From contig CAVQIB010000001.1 of assembly GCA_963712435.1 (NCBI GenBank), positions 186,001 to 250,000 of the forward strand: a DNA stretch of 64,000 nucleotides, written 5' to 3'. The stretch's first letter is position 1. Each line of letters begins with the position of its first letter. Of this stretch, positions 52,911 through 62,222 are shown one piece after another. The notes under the pieces were generated by a model. It saw nothing but the letters and a program-made list of their open reading frames with translations, was not told the DNA's origin and did not search any database. The position numbers and the translations under genes are program-made. The stretch is from Rhodoplanes sp963712435. GTDB lineage: Bacteria; Pseudomonadota; Alphaproteobacteria; Rhizobiales; Xanthobacteraceae.

Positions 52911-53891
52911 TCACAGCGCGTTCGGCGCGCCGAACGGCCACTCCCGCCCGTCACCGTCGGTCGCCCAGGCTTGCGCGCCCGGAAAGCGCGCGAGCAGGTC
53001 GCCGATCTCCGCGTGCGAGGCGGCATATAGTCCGGTCGACAGGGCGTCCGCCACGGCGGCCGAGCGGTGCGCGACGGTCAAGCGCCGCCAGGGCTGCGCG
53101 CTGCGGCCGGTGCGCGGATCGAACAGGTGATGGGCAAGCCCGCCCGCTCCGATCACGCAGCCTGCGCCCTCGGAGGTCGCGACCGCGCCCGCGGACAAGG
53201 GGATCGGCTCCGCCGCCGCGCGCGCGATCCGCCACGGCGCGCCGTCCGCCTGCGGCCCGAGCGCGCGCTGCTCGCCGAGATCGACCAGCACATGGTCGAA
53301 TCCGCGTTCGCGCAAGAGGTCGGCGACGCGGTCGGTCACATAGCCCTGACCGAGCCCGTTGAGCGTGATGCGCCGGCCCTCGCCGAGCTTGATTGCGCCC
53401 GCGGCGACATCGATGCTCCGCCAGCCGACCCGCGCGCGCGCTTGCGCGATCAGCGCGTCGGGCGGAAGCTCGGCCGAAGGCCGCGCCGCGAACCAGTCGA
53501 CATGCGCCTCCCACAACGCCTGGATCGTCGGATCGTAGAGCCCGCCGGTCGACTGCGCGACGGCGAGCCCGAGCGCGAGCGCGCGCCGCAGGTCGCCGGA
53601 CGGACCGGTCAGCCTGCCGTCGCGGTTCAGCCGCGCAACCTCGGAGCGGTCGCGAAACAGACTGAGCGCATTTTCGAGCCGGTCGATCTCGGCCGTCGCC
53701 AGGCGCGCCGCCGCGCGAACGGCCACCGGATCTCCGCCGCAGAACAGCAGGCGCGCATCGGCGCCCATCGCCGTCCCGCGCCATTCGTAATCGATCGCCG
53801 CCGCAAGGCCGCGGCCGGACCCGGTCGCGAGCCCCGCGGCGGTCATGCCGATCATGGTGAGCGCGCGGCGCCGGCTGACGCGCTCAGACAT
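52911..53891 (-). CDS. nirX: FAD:protein FMN transferase of the ApbE/NirX/NosX family
   Basis: A 326-residue periplasmic protein with a twin-arginine signal (SRRRALTMIGMTAAGLATGS). The ApbE core is clear: YEWRGTAMGADARLLF, LSLFRDRSEVARLNRDG, GLGQGYVTDRVADLLRERGF, HHLFDPRTGRSAQPW and the C-terminal VADALSTGLYAAS. ApbE proteins attach FMN covalently to partner proteins; here the obvious partner is the FMN domain of NirI, whose gene overlaps this one by 8 bases. Order nirI-nirX matches Paracoccus. Confidence 0.87.
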   Translation of the reverse strand: MSERVSRRRALTMIGMTAAGLATGSGRGLAAAIDYEWRGTAMGADARLLFCGGDPVAVRAAARLATAEIDRLENALSLFRDRSEVARLNRDGRLTGPSGDLRRALALGLAVAQSTGGLYDPTIQALWEAHVDWFAARPSAELPPDALIAQARARVGWRSIDVAAGAIKLGEGRRITLNGLGQGYVTDRVADLLRERGFDHVLVDLGEQRALGPQADGAPWRIARAAAEPIPLSAGAVATSEGAGCVIGAGGLAHHLFDPRTGRSAQPWRRLTVAHRSAAVADALSTGLYAASHAEIGDLLARFPGAQAWATDGDGREWPFGAPNAL

Positions 53892-56115
53892 GGGAGGCTT
53901 GCTCGGGTTTCGGTGACGCGCCAATGGGCCTGCCCGAGCGAGAGCGGCGCACGCGCCGGCGCTCCTCCTGGCGCAACAGGTGCAGGCAGATCGTTTTATC
54001 GAAGTAATTGGCCTGGCACTGGAGGCAATAGATGCATTCGTTCGGATTGATCTGGCCGAGCGGATGGATCGCCTGCACGGTGCAGTGGCGGGCGCAGACT
54101 TGGCATTCGAAGCCGCATTCCCGGTAACGCCGCAGCCATTCGAACATGCGCAGCCGCGCGGGAATAGCGATCGCGGCGCCCAGCGGGCAGAGATAGCGGC
54201 AGAAAAAGCGCTCGACGAACAAGCCGACGATGAGCAGGCCGATGGCGTAGACGACGAACGGCCAGTCGCGCAGGAATTTGAGCGTGATCGCGGTCTTGAA
54301 CGGCTCGACTTCCGAAAGCCCGAACGCCGCCATGATGGAATTCAGCGAGACCGCAAGGATCACGAGAAAGATCACGTATTTGATCATCCACAGCCGCTCA
54401 TGCAGCCCGAACGGAATGTTGACCTGCGGCAGCTTCACCCGTCGTGCGAGATTGTTGAGCAGTTCCTGCAACGCACCGAACGGGCACAGCCAGCCGCAGA
54501 ATACGCCGCGGCCCCAGAACAGCATGCTCGCCGCCACGAAGCTCCAGAGGATGAACACCATCGGATCGAGCAGAAACAGCTCCCAGCGGAAGCCCGACAG
54601 GAAGGCGTGGATGAAGGTGATGACGTTGACCACGGAGAGCTGCGCATTGGCGAACAGGCCGAGGAAGACGAAAGTCGCCGCGAGATAGACTATGCGGAGC
54701 CGATGATAGAACTTTACGCGGGACGCGACCGCGTTCTGGAAGACGAGAATGCCGCCGAGCGCCGCAAGCATCAGGCAGAGCACGCCGATCTCGAAGCGCC
54801 GCGCCCACCAGATGTCCCGCCACAACGGCGCCTGCATGGGCGCAAGCTCGGCGCGCATCGCCACATCGCCCGCGGCCGGGGAAAGCCGCGGCGCCGCCGG
54901 GGCCCCCACAGCGCCCTGCTCCGCCGCGCGAATGAGATAGCGCTCCGGAACCTGGTATTCGAGCGAGACGACCGGGAACGGATCGGGCCCTGGCGGATCG
55001 CGCGCGAGCGCAAGATCGAGCCGGAACGGCTCGGTCGGATCGAACCCGGTCGCGCGCGCGATGCGGAACAGGCCGACCTCGCGCAGCTCCGGCGCGGCGG
55101 GCGCGCGCAGCGCGTCGACGCGGGCGTAGTCGGCGGCCTGCAGGCGTATGGTGTTCGCGCCCTGCACGATCTCGATGCGGTCGAACACGCCGGAGCGACG
55201 CCACTCCGTGCCCATGAACGAATAGAGGCCGGTCGCGCCGATCAGGATGAGGTCGTCATCGGGGCCGAGCCTTGCGAGCTCGCGTTCGAACACGCGCTGA
55301 TCGACCAGGCTCTCGCCGATCGCCGGCGGCGTCGCCAAGGCAAGCCACAGCTCGATGAAGATTTTGTCCGGCTCCAGGTCGCGGGCGCCGGTGAGGCGCG
55401 CCGCTTCCCCGCGCGTCACCATGAGCCGGCGGACCGCGCCTTCCGCCACCAAGGCCGGCCATGACATGCGCCGCAGCGTCTCGCGATCAAGGCGGGGCTT
55501 TGCGCTTGCTTCGGACTGCGTCGACCGCACGCGCAGAACCGCGCGCGCGGAGCGCAGAATCGCGTCACGGATCACCGCGCTCGTGACGCTCGCTCCCGCG
55601 ACCGGAGGCGGACCCGCAGAACCGCGCGTCGCACGCACCGCTTCCGCCCCACGCACGTCGAAACCGCGGAAGTTCGCGACATAGGCGGCAAGCGCCTCGC
55701 GCGGAATTCCGATCACGAGGATCGGCTCCTCATGCGCGACGATGGCGGCCCCCGCGATGACGCCTTCCGGCGTCACCGCCGCCACGATGTCGATCGGCCG
55801 TCCGGAATAGCCGACCGAACCAGAAACGTCGCGAGTCGAGAAGGCGTAGCCGAGCACGCGGCCGTCGCCGGCGCGCACAAGCGCGGAAGGCGGCGCGCCG
55901 CCACTGTCTTCCACGACCACGGAGGGATCGGGCGCAAAAAAGCTTTTTGCGATTCCGAGGTCGGCCGCCGCCGGATGGCGGACGCCGGCGCCAAGGACGG
56001 CGATGCTCAGGACGAGCACGCGCCACAATCTATTCCACGGGGCCGGCCCAGAATTCCACGCGCCTAACCCAGAGACGCGACGTAAATGCCGCACAATCAA
56101 AAAAGCTTGGTTCAT
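53884..56115 (-). CDS. nirI: NosR/NirI-type membrane flavo-iron-sulfur protein
   Basis: A 743-residue protein of the NosR/NirI family. After a hydrophobic start (LWRVLVLSIAVLGAGVRHPA) comes a periplasmic FMN-binding domain with the flavinylation-type motif GASVTSAVI. Several membrane helices follow, then cysteine motifs GVFCGWLCPFGALQ, FCRYLCPLG and a C-terminal double-cluster region CGFECQVCARHC and CIYCLQCQANYF. In Paracoccus NirI is needed for nirS expression and electron supply. It is divergent from nirS with nirX downstream, which distinguishes it from NosR. The start may be ATG 56115 (GGCGGA upstream) or an internal GTG/TTG. Confidence 0.88.
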   Translation of the reverse strand: MNQAFLIVRHLRRVSGLGAWNSGPAPWNRLWRVLVLSIAVLGAGVRHPAAADLGIAKSFFAPDPSVVVEDSGGAPPSALVRAGDGRVLGYAFSTRDVSGSVGYSGRPIDIVAAVTPEGVIAGAAIVAHEEPILVIGIPREALAAYVANFRGFDVRGAEAVRATRGSAGPPPVAGASVTSAVIRDAILRSARAVLRVRSTQSEASAKPRLDRETLRRMSWPALVAEGAVRRLMVTRGEAARLTGARDLEPDKIFIELWLALATPPAIGESLVDQRVFERELARLGPDDDLILIGATGLYSFMGTEWRRSGVFDRIEIVQGANTIRLQAADYARVDALRAPAAPELREVGLFRIARATGFDPTEPFRLDLALARDPPGPDPFPVVSLEYQVPERYLIRAAEQGAVGAPAAPRLSPAAGDVAMRAELAPMQAPLWRDIWWARRFEIGVLCLMLAALGGILVFQNAVASRVKFYHRLRIVYLAATFVFLGLFANAQLSVVNVITFIHAFLSGFRWELFLLDPMVFILWSFVAASMLFWGRGVFCGWLCPFGALQELLNNLARRVKLPQVNIPFGLHERLWMIKYVIFLVILAVSLNSIMAAFGLSEVEPFKTAITLKFLRDWPFVVYAIGLLIVGLFVERFFCRYLCPLGAAIAIPARLRMFEWLRRYRECGFECQVCARHCTVQAIHPLGQINPNECIYCLQCQANYFDKTICLHLLRQEERRRVRRSRSGRPIGASPKPEQASHV

Positions 56116-56129
56116 ACTTTTCCGCCGTT

Positions 56130-56143
56130 TTGACCGTGGTCAA
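56130..56143. promoter_or_regulatory. FNR/NNR/Dnr-type box between nirI and nirS
   Basis: TTGAC-CGTG-GTCAA is a perfect inverted repeat with the 4-base spacer recognised by FNR/CRP-family regulators of denitrification (NNR, Dnr, FixK). Its centre is about 104 bases before the nirS ATG. Divergent placement between nirI and nirS matches Paracoccus. Confidence 0.85.
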
Positions 56144-56240
56144 TGCCAGCAGCGCGCGGAAATACCTTAACGAAAGTCAAGGAAGCTTCGGTGGGCGAGG
56201 GCGAAACACTAAGACCTCCGATTTCACGGGAGCGTTAGTT

Positions 56241-58028
56241 ATGCACCATAAGCAAGCCTTCAAACTCCTCGGGGGCGCCGCCTTTCTTGCCGCCATGCTT
56301 CTCGCCATGCCGGTTGAAAGCCATGCGCAGGCCCAGCAGCAGCCGGCCCCGAAGCCGGCGCAATCCGACGTGAAACAGCACGAAACGACTCCTGGCGGGC
56401 AATACCAGCCGAGCCTCGACGTTATGGGCGAGAAGCCGCTCGAACAGCCGGGCACGAAGCCGGGAGACCCGGTGCTCACCCGGGCCGAGTTTGACAAGGC
56501 CAACCAGATCTATTTCGAGCGCTGCGCGGGCTGCCATGGCGTGCTCCGCAAGGGAGCGACCGGCAAGGCGCTCACGCCCGATCTGACCAAGACGCTCGGC
56601 TTCGAGTATCTGCGCGACTTCATCACCTATGGTTCGCCGGGCGGCATGCCGAACTGGGGCACGGCGGGCGACCTGAAGCCGGACGAAGTCGAACTGATGG
56701 CCCGTTATCTCCTCAACGAACCCGCGCAGCCGCCCGAGTTCGGCCTCAAGGAGATGAAGGAGACCTGGAAGGTCATCGTGCCGGTCGCGCAGCGGCCGAC
56801 CAAGAAGATGAACAATCTCGACATCGACAACCTGTTCTCGGTCACCTTGCGCGATTCCGGCGAGCTCGCGCTGATCGACGGCGCCTCGAAGAAGATCGTG
56901 CAGGTGCTCAAGACCGGTTACGCGGTGCATATTTCCCGCTTGTCCGCGTCCGGCCGTTATCTTTACGTCATCGGCCGCGACGGCAAGGTCGACCTGATCG
57001 ACCTGTGGATGGATCCGCCGCAGACCGTCGCCGAGCTGAAGATGGGCAGCGAGGCGCGCTCGGTCGACACCTCGAAGTTCAAGGGTTTCGAAGACAAATA
57101 TGCGATCGCCGGATCGTACTGGCCGCCGCAATATGTGCTGATGGACGGCGCGACGCTCGAGCCGCTCAAAGTGGTCTCGACCCGCGGCATGACCTACGAC
57201 ACGCAGGAATACCATCCCGAGCCGCGCGTCGCCTCGATCGTCGCCTCGCACTTCAATCCGACCTTCGTCGTCAACGTCAAGGAGACGGGCCAGATCCTGA
57301 TCGTCGACTACAGCGACATCAAGAACCTGAAGGTCACCGCGATCGAAGCCGAACGCTTCCTGCATGACGGCGGCTTCGACAAGAGCGGCCGCTACTTCCT
57401 GGTCGCGGCCAATGCGCGCGACCGCATCGCCATCGTCGACACCAAGGAGAACAAGCTGGTCGGCGTCATCAACTCGGGCGGCAAGACCCCGCATCCGGGA
57501 CGCGGCGCCAATCTCACGCATCCGACCTTCGGGCCGGTATGGGCGACCAGCCATCTCGGCGACGAGGCCGTGTCGTTCATCGGCACCGATCCGGAGAAGA
57601 ACAAGCAGCATGCCTGGAAAGTCGTGCAGACGGTCCCCGGGCAGGGCGGCGGCTCGCTGTTCATCAAGACGCATCCGAAGTCGGAAAACCTCTACGTCGA
57701 CACCCCGCTCAACCCCGACGCGGAGATCTCCTCCTCGGTCGCGGTTTTCAAGATCAAGGATCTCGCCCAGAAGGAGCCGAAATACCAGGTGCTGCCGATC
57801 GGACAGTGGTCGGGCATTTCGGAAGGTCAGCGGCGCGTCGTCCAGGGCGAGTTCAACAAGGACGGCAATGAAATCTGGTTCTCCGTCTGGAACGGCAAGA
57901 ACCAGGAATTGGCGATCGTGGTGGTCGACGACAAGACGCTGAAGCTGAAGTCGGTGATCCGCGACAAGCGGCTGGTCACGCCGACGGGCAAGTTCAACGT
58001 CTACAACACGCGCAACGACATCTACTGA
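56241..58028 (+). CDS. nirS: Cytochrome cd1 nitrite reductase (NO-forming)
   Basis: Periplasmic homodimer subunit (595 residues) reducing nitrite to nitric oxide. Signal peptide AFLAAMLLAMPVESHAQ; a cytochrome c domain with heme site CAGCH at residues 95-99; then an eight-bladed d1-heme propeller with typical strands (VHISRLSASGRYLYVIGRDG, GSYWPPQYVLMDGATLEPLK, HPGRGANLTHPTFGPVWATS). The His-rich SHFNPTFVV and GANLTHP segments carry the d1-site histidines. ATG 56241 follows GGGAG. It is the first gene of nirS-E-C-F-DL-G-H-J. Confidence 0.97.
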   Translation: MHHKQAFKLLGGAAFLAAMLLAMPVESHAQAQQQPAPKPAQSDVKQHETTPGGQYQPSLDVMGEKPLEQPGTKPGDPVLTRAEFDKANQIYFERCAGCHGVLRKGATGKALTPDLTKTLGFEYLRDFITYGSPGGMPNWGTAGDLKPDEVELMARYLLNEPAQPPEFGLKEMKETWKVIVPVAQRPTKKMNNLDIDNLFSVTLRDSGELALIDGASKKIVQVLKTGYAVHISRLSASGRYLYVIGRDGKVDLIDLWMDPPQTVAELKMGSEARSVDTSKFKGFEDKYAIAGSYWPPQYVLMDGATLEPLKVVSTRGMTYDTQEYHPEPRVASIVASHFNPTFVVNVKETGQILIVDYSDIKNLKVTAIEAERFLHDGGFDKSGRYFLVAANARDRIAIVDTKENKLVGVINSGGKTPHPGRGANLTHPTFGPVWATSHLGDEAVSFIGTDPEKNKQHAWKVVQTVPGQGGGSLFIKTHPKSENLYVDTPLNPDAEISSSVAVFKIKDLAQKEPKYQVLPIGQWSGISEGQRRVVQGEFNKDGNEIWFSVWNGKNQELAIVVVDDKTLKLKSVIRDKRLVTPTGKFNVYNTRNDIY

Positions 58029-58105
58029 CACGGCCGCGGAGCGGTCGCCGGCGGCGCATCGCTCCCGCGACCGGTCCCGAGCACGGCAGCGCGCCCTGTG
58101 TGTTC

Positions 58106-58178
58106 CCCTCCCCCTTGCGGGGAGGGCCAGGGGTGGGGTGAGGCGACCTCCCCCGACCCTCCGCCAGAGCGCGGAGGG
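58106..58178. repeat. C/G-rich palindromic intergenic repeat between nirS and nirE
   Basis: A hairpin CCCTCCCC (58106-58113)/GGGGAGGG (58119-58126), then GGCCAGGGGTGGGGTGAGG, then a second hairpin CCTCCGC/GCGGAGG. Related blocks occur inside nirF (about 59380-59588) and after nirJ (63952-63985). The shared core is a CTCCCC stem followed by GGGTCAGGGTGGGG-like sequence, a REP-type element of this genome. Confidence 0.75.
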
Positions 58179-58211
58179 GTGCAGGAGAAACCGGAAATTT
58201 GGACGAGCGCA

Positions 58212-58988
58212 ATGAGCGTAGGAAAGGTCTTTCTGGTAGGGGCGGGTCCGGGCGATCCCGAGTTGCTCACGCTCAAGGCCGCCCGCATCATCGGCGCCGC
58301 GGATGTCGTCGTTTACGACCGGCTGATTCCGACGGAAATCCTCAGCTTCATTCCCGAGGGCGCAGCCCGCATCTATGTCGGCAAGCAGGCGGGCCATCAT
58401 TGCGTCCCGCAGGCGGAGATCAACCGCGTCCTGGTGGGGCTCGCCCGCACGGGGCGCAGGGTGGTGCGCCTGAAGGGCGGCGATCCGTTCATCTTCGGCC
58501 GCGGCTGCGAGGAATCGGCCGAACTGGAACGCGCCGGCATTCCCTATGAGGTCGTTCCGGGCATCACGGCGGCGCAGGGCTGCGCCGCGGCGGCGCGCAT
58601 TCCGCTCACCCATCGCGGGCTTGCGCGCAGCGTGCGCTACGTCACCGGCCACTGCAAATCAGACGAGCCGCTCGATCTCGATTGGGCGAGCCTCGCCGAT
58701 CCCGACACGACGCTGGTCGTCTATATGGGCCTCGCCAATGTCGGGGAGATCACCATGCGGCTGATCGCCTATGGGCTGCCGCAAACGACGCCGGTGCTGG
58801 CGGTCTCCCAGGGCACGACCCCGCGCGAACGCCGGCTCCAGACATGCCTCGGCGATCTGCCGCGGGCGGTGGCGGAAGCGGAGCTTGCGACGCCGGTGCT
58901 GTTCGTCATCGGCCGCGTCGCGGCGCTCGCCGCAGAGTTGGACCCGAATGCGCATGAGACGGTATCCGACGCCGCGGCTGTCGCTTAG
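58212..58988 (+). CDS. nirE: Uroporphyrinogen-III C-methyltransferase NirE
   Basis: SAM-dependent methyltransferase (258 residues) that makes precorrin-2, the first dedicated step to heme d1. Family motifs are VGAGPGDPELLTLKAARII, YDRLIPTEIL, RLKGGDPFIFGRG, PGITAAQGCAAAARIPLTHR and VYMGLANVGEI. It is a stand-alone SUMT without the CysG dehydrogenase/ferrochelatase part, and its place after nirS marks it as NirE. The upstream open frame into the repeat is not coding. It overlaps nirC. Confidence 0.94.
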   Translation: MSVGKVFLVGAGPGDPELLTLKAARIIGAADVVVYDRLIPTEILSFIPEGAARIYVGKQAGHHCVPQAEINRVLVGLARTGRRVVRLKGGDPFIFGRGCEESAELERAGIPYEVVPGITAAQGCAAAARIPLTHRGLARSVRYVTGHCKSDEPLDLDWASLADPDTTLVVYMGLANVGEITMRLIAYGLPQTTPVLAVSQGTTPRERRLQTCLGDLPRAVAEAELATPVLFVIGRVAALAAELDPNAHETVSDAAAVA

Positions 58989-59316
58989 CGCCGCCGCGTC
59001 CTGCCTGGTCGCGGCGCTCGCCGCCACCGGCCTCGTGGCCGCGGCGGCGAATGCCGGCCGGATCGCGCCGGAGGCGGCGGCGCGGCTCGGCGATCTGGTG
59101 CGCCAGGATTGCGGCTCCTGTCACGGGCTGACCCTGAAGGGCGGGCTCGGCAAACCGCTGACCGCGGAGGCTCTCGCACAATGGGATCGCGAACAGCTCG
59201 CCGCAATCATTCTGGATGGCGTGCCCGGAACGCCGATGCCGCCCTGGCGGCCGCTCCTGACCGAGGCGGAAGCGCGCTTCATCGCCGACATGCTGAAAGA
59301 AGGCAGGCTGAAATGA
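58954..59316 (+). CDS. nirC: c-type cytochrome NirC
   Basis: A 120-residue periplasmic cytochrome c55x. It has a signal peptide (RLSLSAAASCLVAALAATGL), a single heme site CGSCH at residues 53-57 and the family ending DGVPGTPMPPWRPLLTEAEA with the Met ligand. NirC serves electron transfer in heme d1 maturation or to NirS. ATG 58954 overlaps the nirE end by 35 bases; ATG 58948 is an equal alternative. The stop overlaps the first possible nirF start (ATGA). Confidence 0.9.
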   Translation: MRRYPTPRLSLSAAASCLVAALAATGLVAAAANAGRIAPEAAARLGDLVRQDCGSCHGLTLKGGLGKPLTAEALAQWDREQLAAIILDGVPGTPMPPWRPLLTEAEARFIADMLKEGRLK

Positions 59317-60774
59317 CGCCGATCGATTGGCGACGCCTGTTTCTCTCTTCCCCGCAGGAGAGCGCGACGCCGCGCACAACCCTCCCCCGCTCGCGGGGAG
59401 AGGGAGCGCAAACGGCTTGTCTCTTCGTTACTTCTTTTCGCGTGTCCGCCCGGCGCGGCGCTGCGTTCCCCTCTCCCCGCTTGCCGGGAGAGGGTCAGGG
59501 TGAGGGGCAAATCAATAGGCACGCCCCCTCACCCGGATTCCGCGCTTACAGCGCGAAATCCGACCTCTCCCCGCGAGCGGGGAGAGGCGTGCAGGCGATC
59601 TGCATCTTTGCGCTTCTGGTCGCTCTCCTGTTCATCGCCCTGAATACGGCGTTCGCTGCTCCCGAATTGCGCGGAACGGGCGATCTCGGCATTGTCGTCG
59701 AGCGTTCGGCCGGGTCGGTCCTGATCGTCGACACGACGAAACGCGCGGCGCTCGCGCGCGTCGAAGGCCTGGGCGATCTCAGCCACGCCTCCGCCGTGTT
59801 CTCGCGCGACCAGCGCTTTGCCTATGTGTTCGGCCGCGACGGCGGCCTGACCAAGGTCGATCTGCTCACCGCCAAGCATCGCCAAGCGCGTGGTGCAAGC
59901 CGGCAATGCGATCGGCGGCGCGATCTCCGACGACGGCGCCTTGATCGCCGTATCGAACTACGAGCCGGGCGGCGTGCGCGTGTTCGATGCGGACTCGCTC
60001 GACCTCGTCGCCGACATCCCGGCGGTCGGCGCGGACGGCAAGCCATCGAAGACGGTCGGCCTTGTCGACCTGCCGGGCCGGCGCTTCGCCTATGCGCTGT
60101 ACGACGCCGGCGATATCTGGATCGCCGATTTTTCTGCCGGCGCGCAGCCGGCGCTGACCAAGCTGAAAAACATCGGCGCCCTGCCCTATGACGGCAATGT
60201 CACGCCCGATGGGCGGCATTATCTCGCCGGCCTGTTCGGCGAGGACGGCGTCGTGCATGTCGATCTGTGGCGCTCGCCGCTCGAAGCGCGGCGCATCCTC
60301 GACGGCTACGGCCGCGGCGAGGAAAAACTCCCCGTCTACAAGATGCCGCATCTCGAAGGCTGGGCGGCGAGCGGCGACCGCCTGCTCATTCCCGCGGTCG
60401 GCCGCCACGAGCTGATCGCGGTGGATCTGAAAAGCTTCAAGGAGATCGGGCGGGTCGCAACGCATGGCCAGCCGGTGTTCGCCGTCGCCCGCCCGGACGG
60501 CCGCCATGTCTGGGTGAATTTCGCCCATCCGCTCAACGATACGATCGATGTCGTCGATACCACCACGCTGACGGTCGTGCATCGTTTCCGCGCCGGACCG
60601 GCCGTGCTGCATATGGAGTTCGCGCCACGCGGCCACGAGGCATGGGTGTCGGTGCGCGACGACGACCGGGTGCTCGTCTATGACGCCGCGACCTTCGCCC
60701 AGAAGGGGGAGATCGCGGCCGGAAAGCCGTCGGGCATTTTCTTCACCGCGCGCGCAGCGAGGATCGGCCAATGA
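59313..60774 (+). CDS. nirF: Heme d1 biosynthesis protein NirF, with a repeat-derived N-terminal extension and one apparent frameshift
   Basis: Propeller protein acting late in heme d1 synthesis, exported in many species. After a signal-like helix (AICIFALLVALLFIALNTAF) it reads RGTGDLGIVVERSAGSVLIV, AVFSRDQRFAYVFGRDGGLT, then in another frame VVQAGNAIGGAISDDGALIA, VSNYEPGGVRVFDADSLDLV and a C-terminal LVYDAATFAQKGEIAAGKPS. The frames join at about 59879, where one extra base (CAAGCATCGCCAAG) explains the change; the length 1462 is a multiple of three plus one. ATG 59313 overlaps nirC, but codons 10-92 are a palindromic repeat read in frame; GTG 59589, with GGGGAGAGG just before it, would skip that extension. 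Confidence 0.87.
59380..59588. repeat. Palindromic repeat block inside the 5' end of nirF
   Basis: Several nested hairpins: CCCTCTCCC/GGGAGAGGG (59469-59494), a perfect 11-base CCTCTCCCCGC/GCGGGGAGAGG (59564-59587), GGGTGAGGGG facing CCCCTCACCC, and a GGATT..AATCC stem between them. It is the same element type as at 58106 and 63952, but here it lies within an open reading frame between the nirF start codon and its signal-like helix. Confidence 0.75.
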
Positions 60775-61770
60775 CGCCGAGCGCGACCGAACTCGCCCTG
60801 ATCGACCGCTGGCAGCGGAATTTTCCGCTCGAGCCGCGGCCCTATGCGACGGGTCGGCCGCTCGATCGGACTCGACGAGGACGCAACCATCGCCGCGTTC
60901 GAGCGCCTGATCGATGCCGGCGTCATCACCCGCATCGGCGCGGTCGTGAAGCCGCACGCGATCGGCGCGAGCACGCTCGCGGCCATGCGGGCGCCGGCCG
61001 AGCGGATCGATGCGGTCGCAGCGGCGGTGAGCGCCGAGCCGCTGGTCAGTCACAATTATCAGCGTGAGCACGCGCTCAATCTCTGGTTCGTGATCGCCGG
61101 GCCCGACCGTGCGGCGGTGACCGGAACGATCGCGCGCATCGAAGGGGTGACCGGCCTGTCCGTGCTCGACCTGCCGCTCGTCGACGCCTACCACCTCGAC
61201 CTCGGCTTCCCGCTCGCGGCTGCGGCCGAGCGCGAGCCTATGCCGCCGCGCCGCATCGACTACCGGCCGCGCGCGGACGACCGCCGCGTTCTCGCCGCGA
61301 TCGAGGACGGCCTGCCGCTCACGCCGCGCCCCTATCGCGAGGTTGGCCACACGATCGACCACGATGAAAGCGAGGTGATCGCCCGCATCCGCGAGCTGAC
61401 CGCGGCCGGGGTCGTCACCCGCATCGGCTGCATCGTGCGCCATCGGTCGCTCGGCTTCACGGCGAATGCGATGGCGGTCTGGGACGCGCCGGAGGGCATC
61501 GTCGATGCGGTCGCGGCGCGGATGATCCGCAATCCGCGGGTCACGCTGTGCTATCGCCGGCAGCGCCGGCTGCCGGACTGGCCGTACAATCTTTTCTGCA
61601 TGGTGCACGCGAAGTCGCGTCCGGAGGCGCTCGCGATCGTCGGCGATCTCAACGCCGTCGCCGCAGCCTCCTATCTGGATCAAGCCGTGCTGTTCTCCAC
61701 GCGCTGCTTCAAGCAGCGGGGAGCGGTCTTCTCCAGGCCCGGCCCGGCCGCGAGCAGGAGGCTGAACTGA
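60771..61770 (+). CDS. nirD: Fused siroheme decarboxylase subunit NirDL, one apparent frameshift
   Basis: Two AsnC/Lrp-like halves in one chain: NirD-like (residues about 1-155, FPLEPRPYA, ITRIGAVVKPHAIGA, VSHNYQREHALNLWFVIAG) and NirL-like (about 165-332, LPLTPRPYREVGHTIDHDES, VVTRIGCIVRHRSLGFTANA, PDWPYNLFCMVHAKSRPEAL). Together with NirG and NirH it decarboxylates siroheme to didecarboxysiroheme. The His in HNYQREHALN is the family's active-site residue. The N-terminal 27 codons are in a different frame; an extra G near 60853 in ACGGGTCGGCCGC explains it. ATG 60771 overlaps nirF (ATGA). Confidence 0.88.
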
Positions 61771-62222
61771 TGGATGAACTCGACCAGGTCGACAAAGCGA
61801 TCATCAATGCGCTGCAGGGCGGGTTTCCGCTCGATCCGCGGCCCTTCCGCACGACCGGCGCCACACTCGGCCTCGACGAGGAAAATTTGATCCACCGCAT
61901 AAGATGGCTCGTCGAGCAAGGTAAGCTGAGCCGGTTCGGGCCGATCTGGAACGCGGAAGCGCTGGGCGGCGACGTATGCCTCTGTGCGATGGCGGTTCCG
62001 CCCGCGCGCTTCGACGAGGTGACGGAGCAGGTCAATGCGCATCCCGAGGTCGCCCACAATTATGAGCGCACGCATGCGCTCAATATGTGGTTCGTGATCT
62101 CGGCCGAGCGGCCGGAGCGTATCGCCGAGCTTGCCGAGACGATCGAGGACGAGACCGGACTGACCGTGCACCGGATGCCGAAGCTCAATGAGTTCTTCGT
62201 CGGCTTCCGGGTGGAGGTTTGA
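61770..62222 (+). CDS. nirG: Siroheme decarboxylase subunit NirG
   Basis: A 150-residue Lrp-like protein: DQVDKAIINALQGGFPLDPR, LIHRIRWLVEQGKLSRFGPI, VAHNYERTHALNMWFVISAE and MPKLNEFFVGFRVEV. HNYERTH contains the expected active-site histidine. ATG 61770 overlaps the nirDL stop by one base and follows GGAGG. It works with NirDL and NirH. Confidence 0.9.
   Translation: MDELDQVDKAIINALQGGFPLDPRPFRTTGATLGLDEENLIHRIRWLVEQGKLSRFGPIWNAEALGGDVCLCAMAVPPARFDEVTEQVNAHPEVAHNYERTHALNMWFVISAERPERIAELAETIEDETGLTVHRMPKLNEFFVGFRVEV

Noticed and set aside
56235..58652. Open frame of 805 codons on the minus strand
   Set aside because: Antisense to nirS and nirE, crosses their intergenic repeat and shows no family features.
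59866..61683. Open frame of 605 codons on the minus strand
   Set aside because: Antisense to nirF and nirDL; composition typical of a shadow frame.
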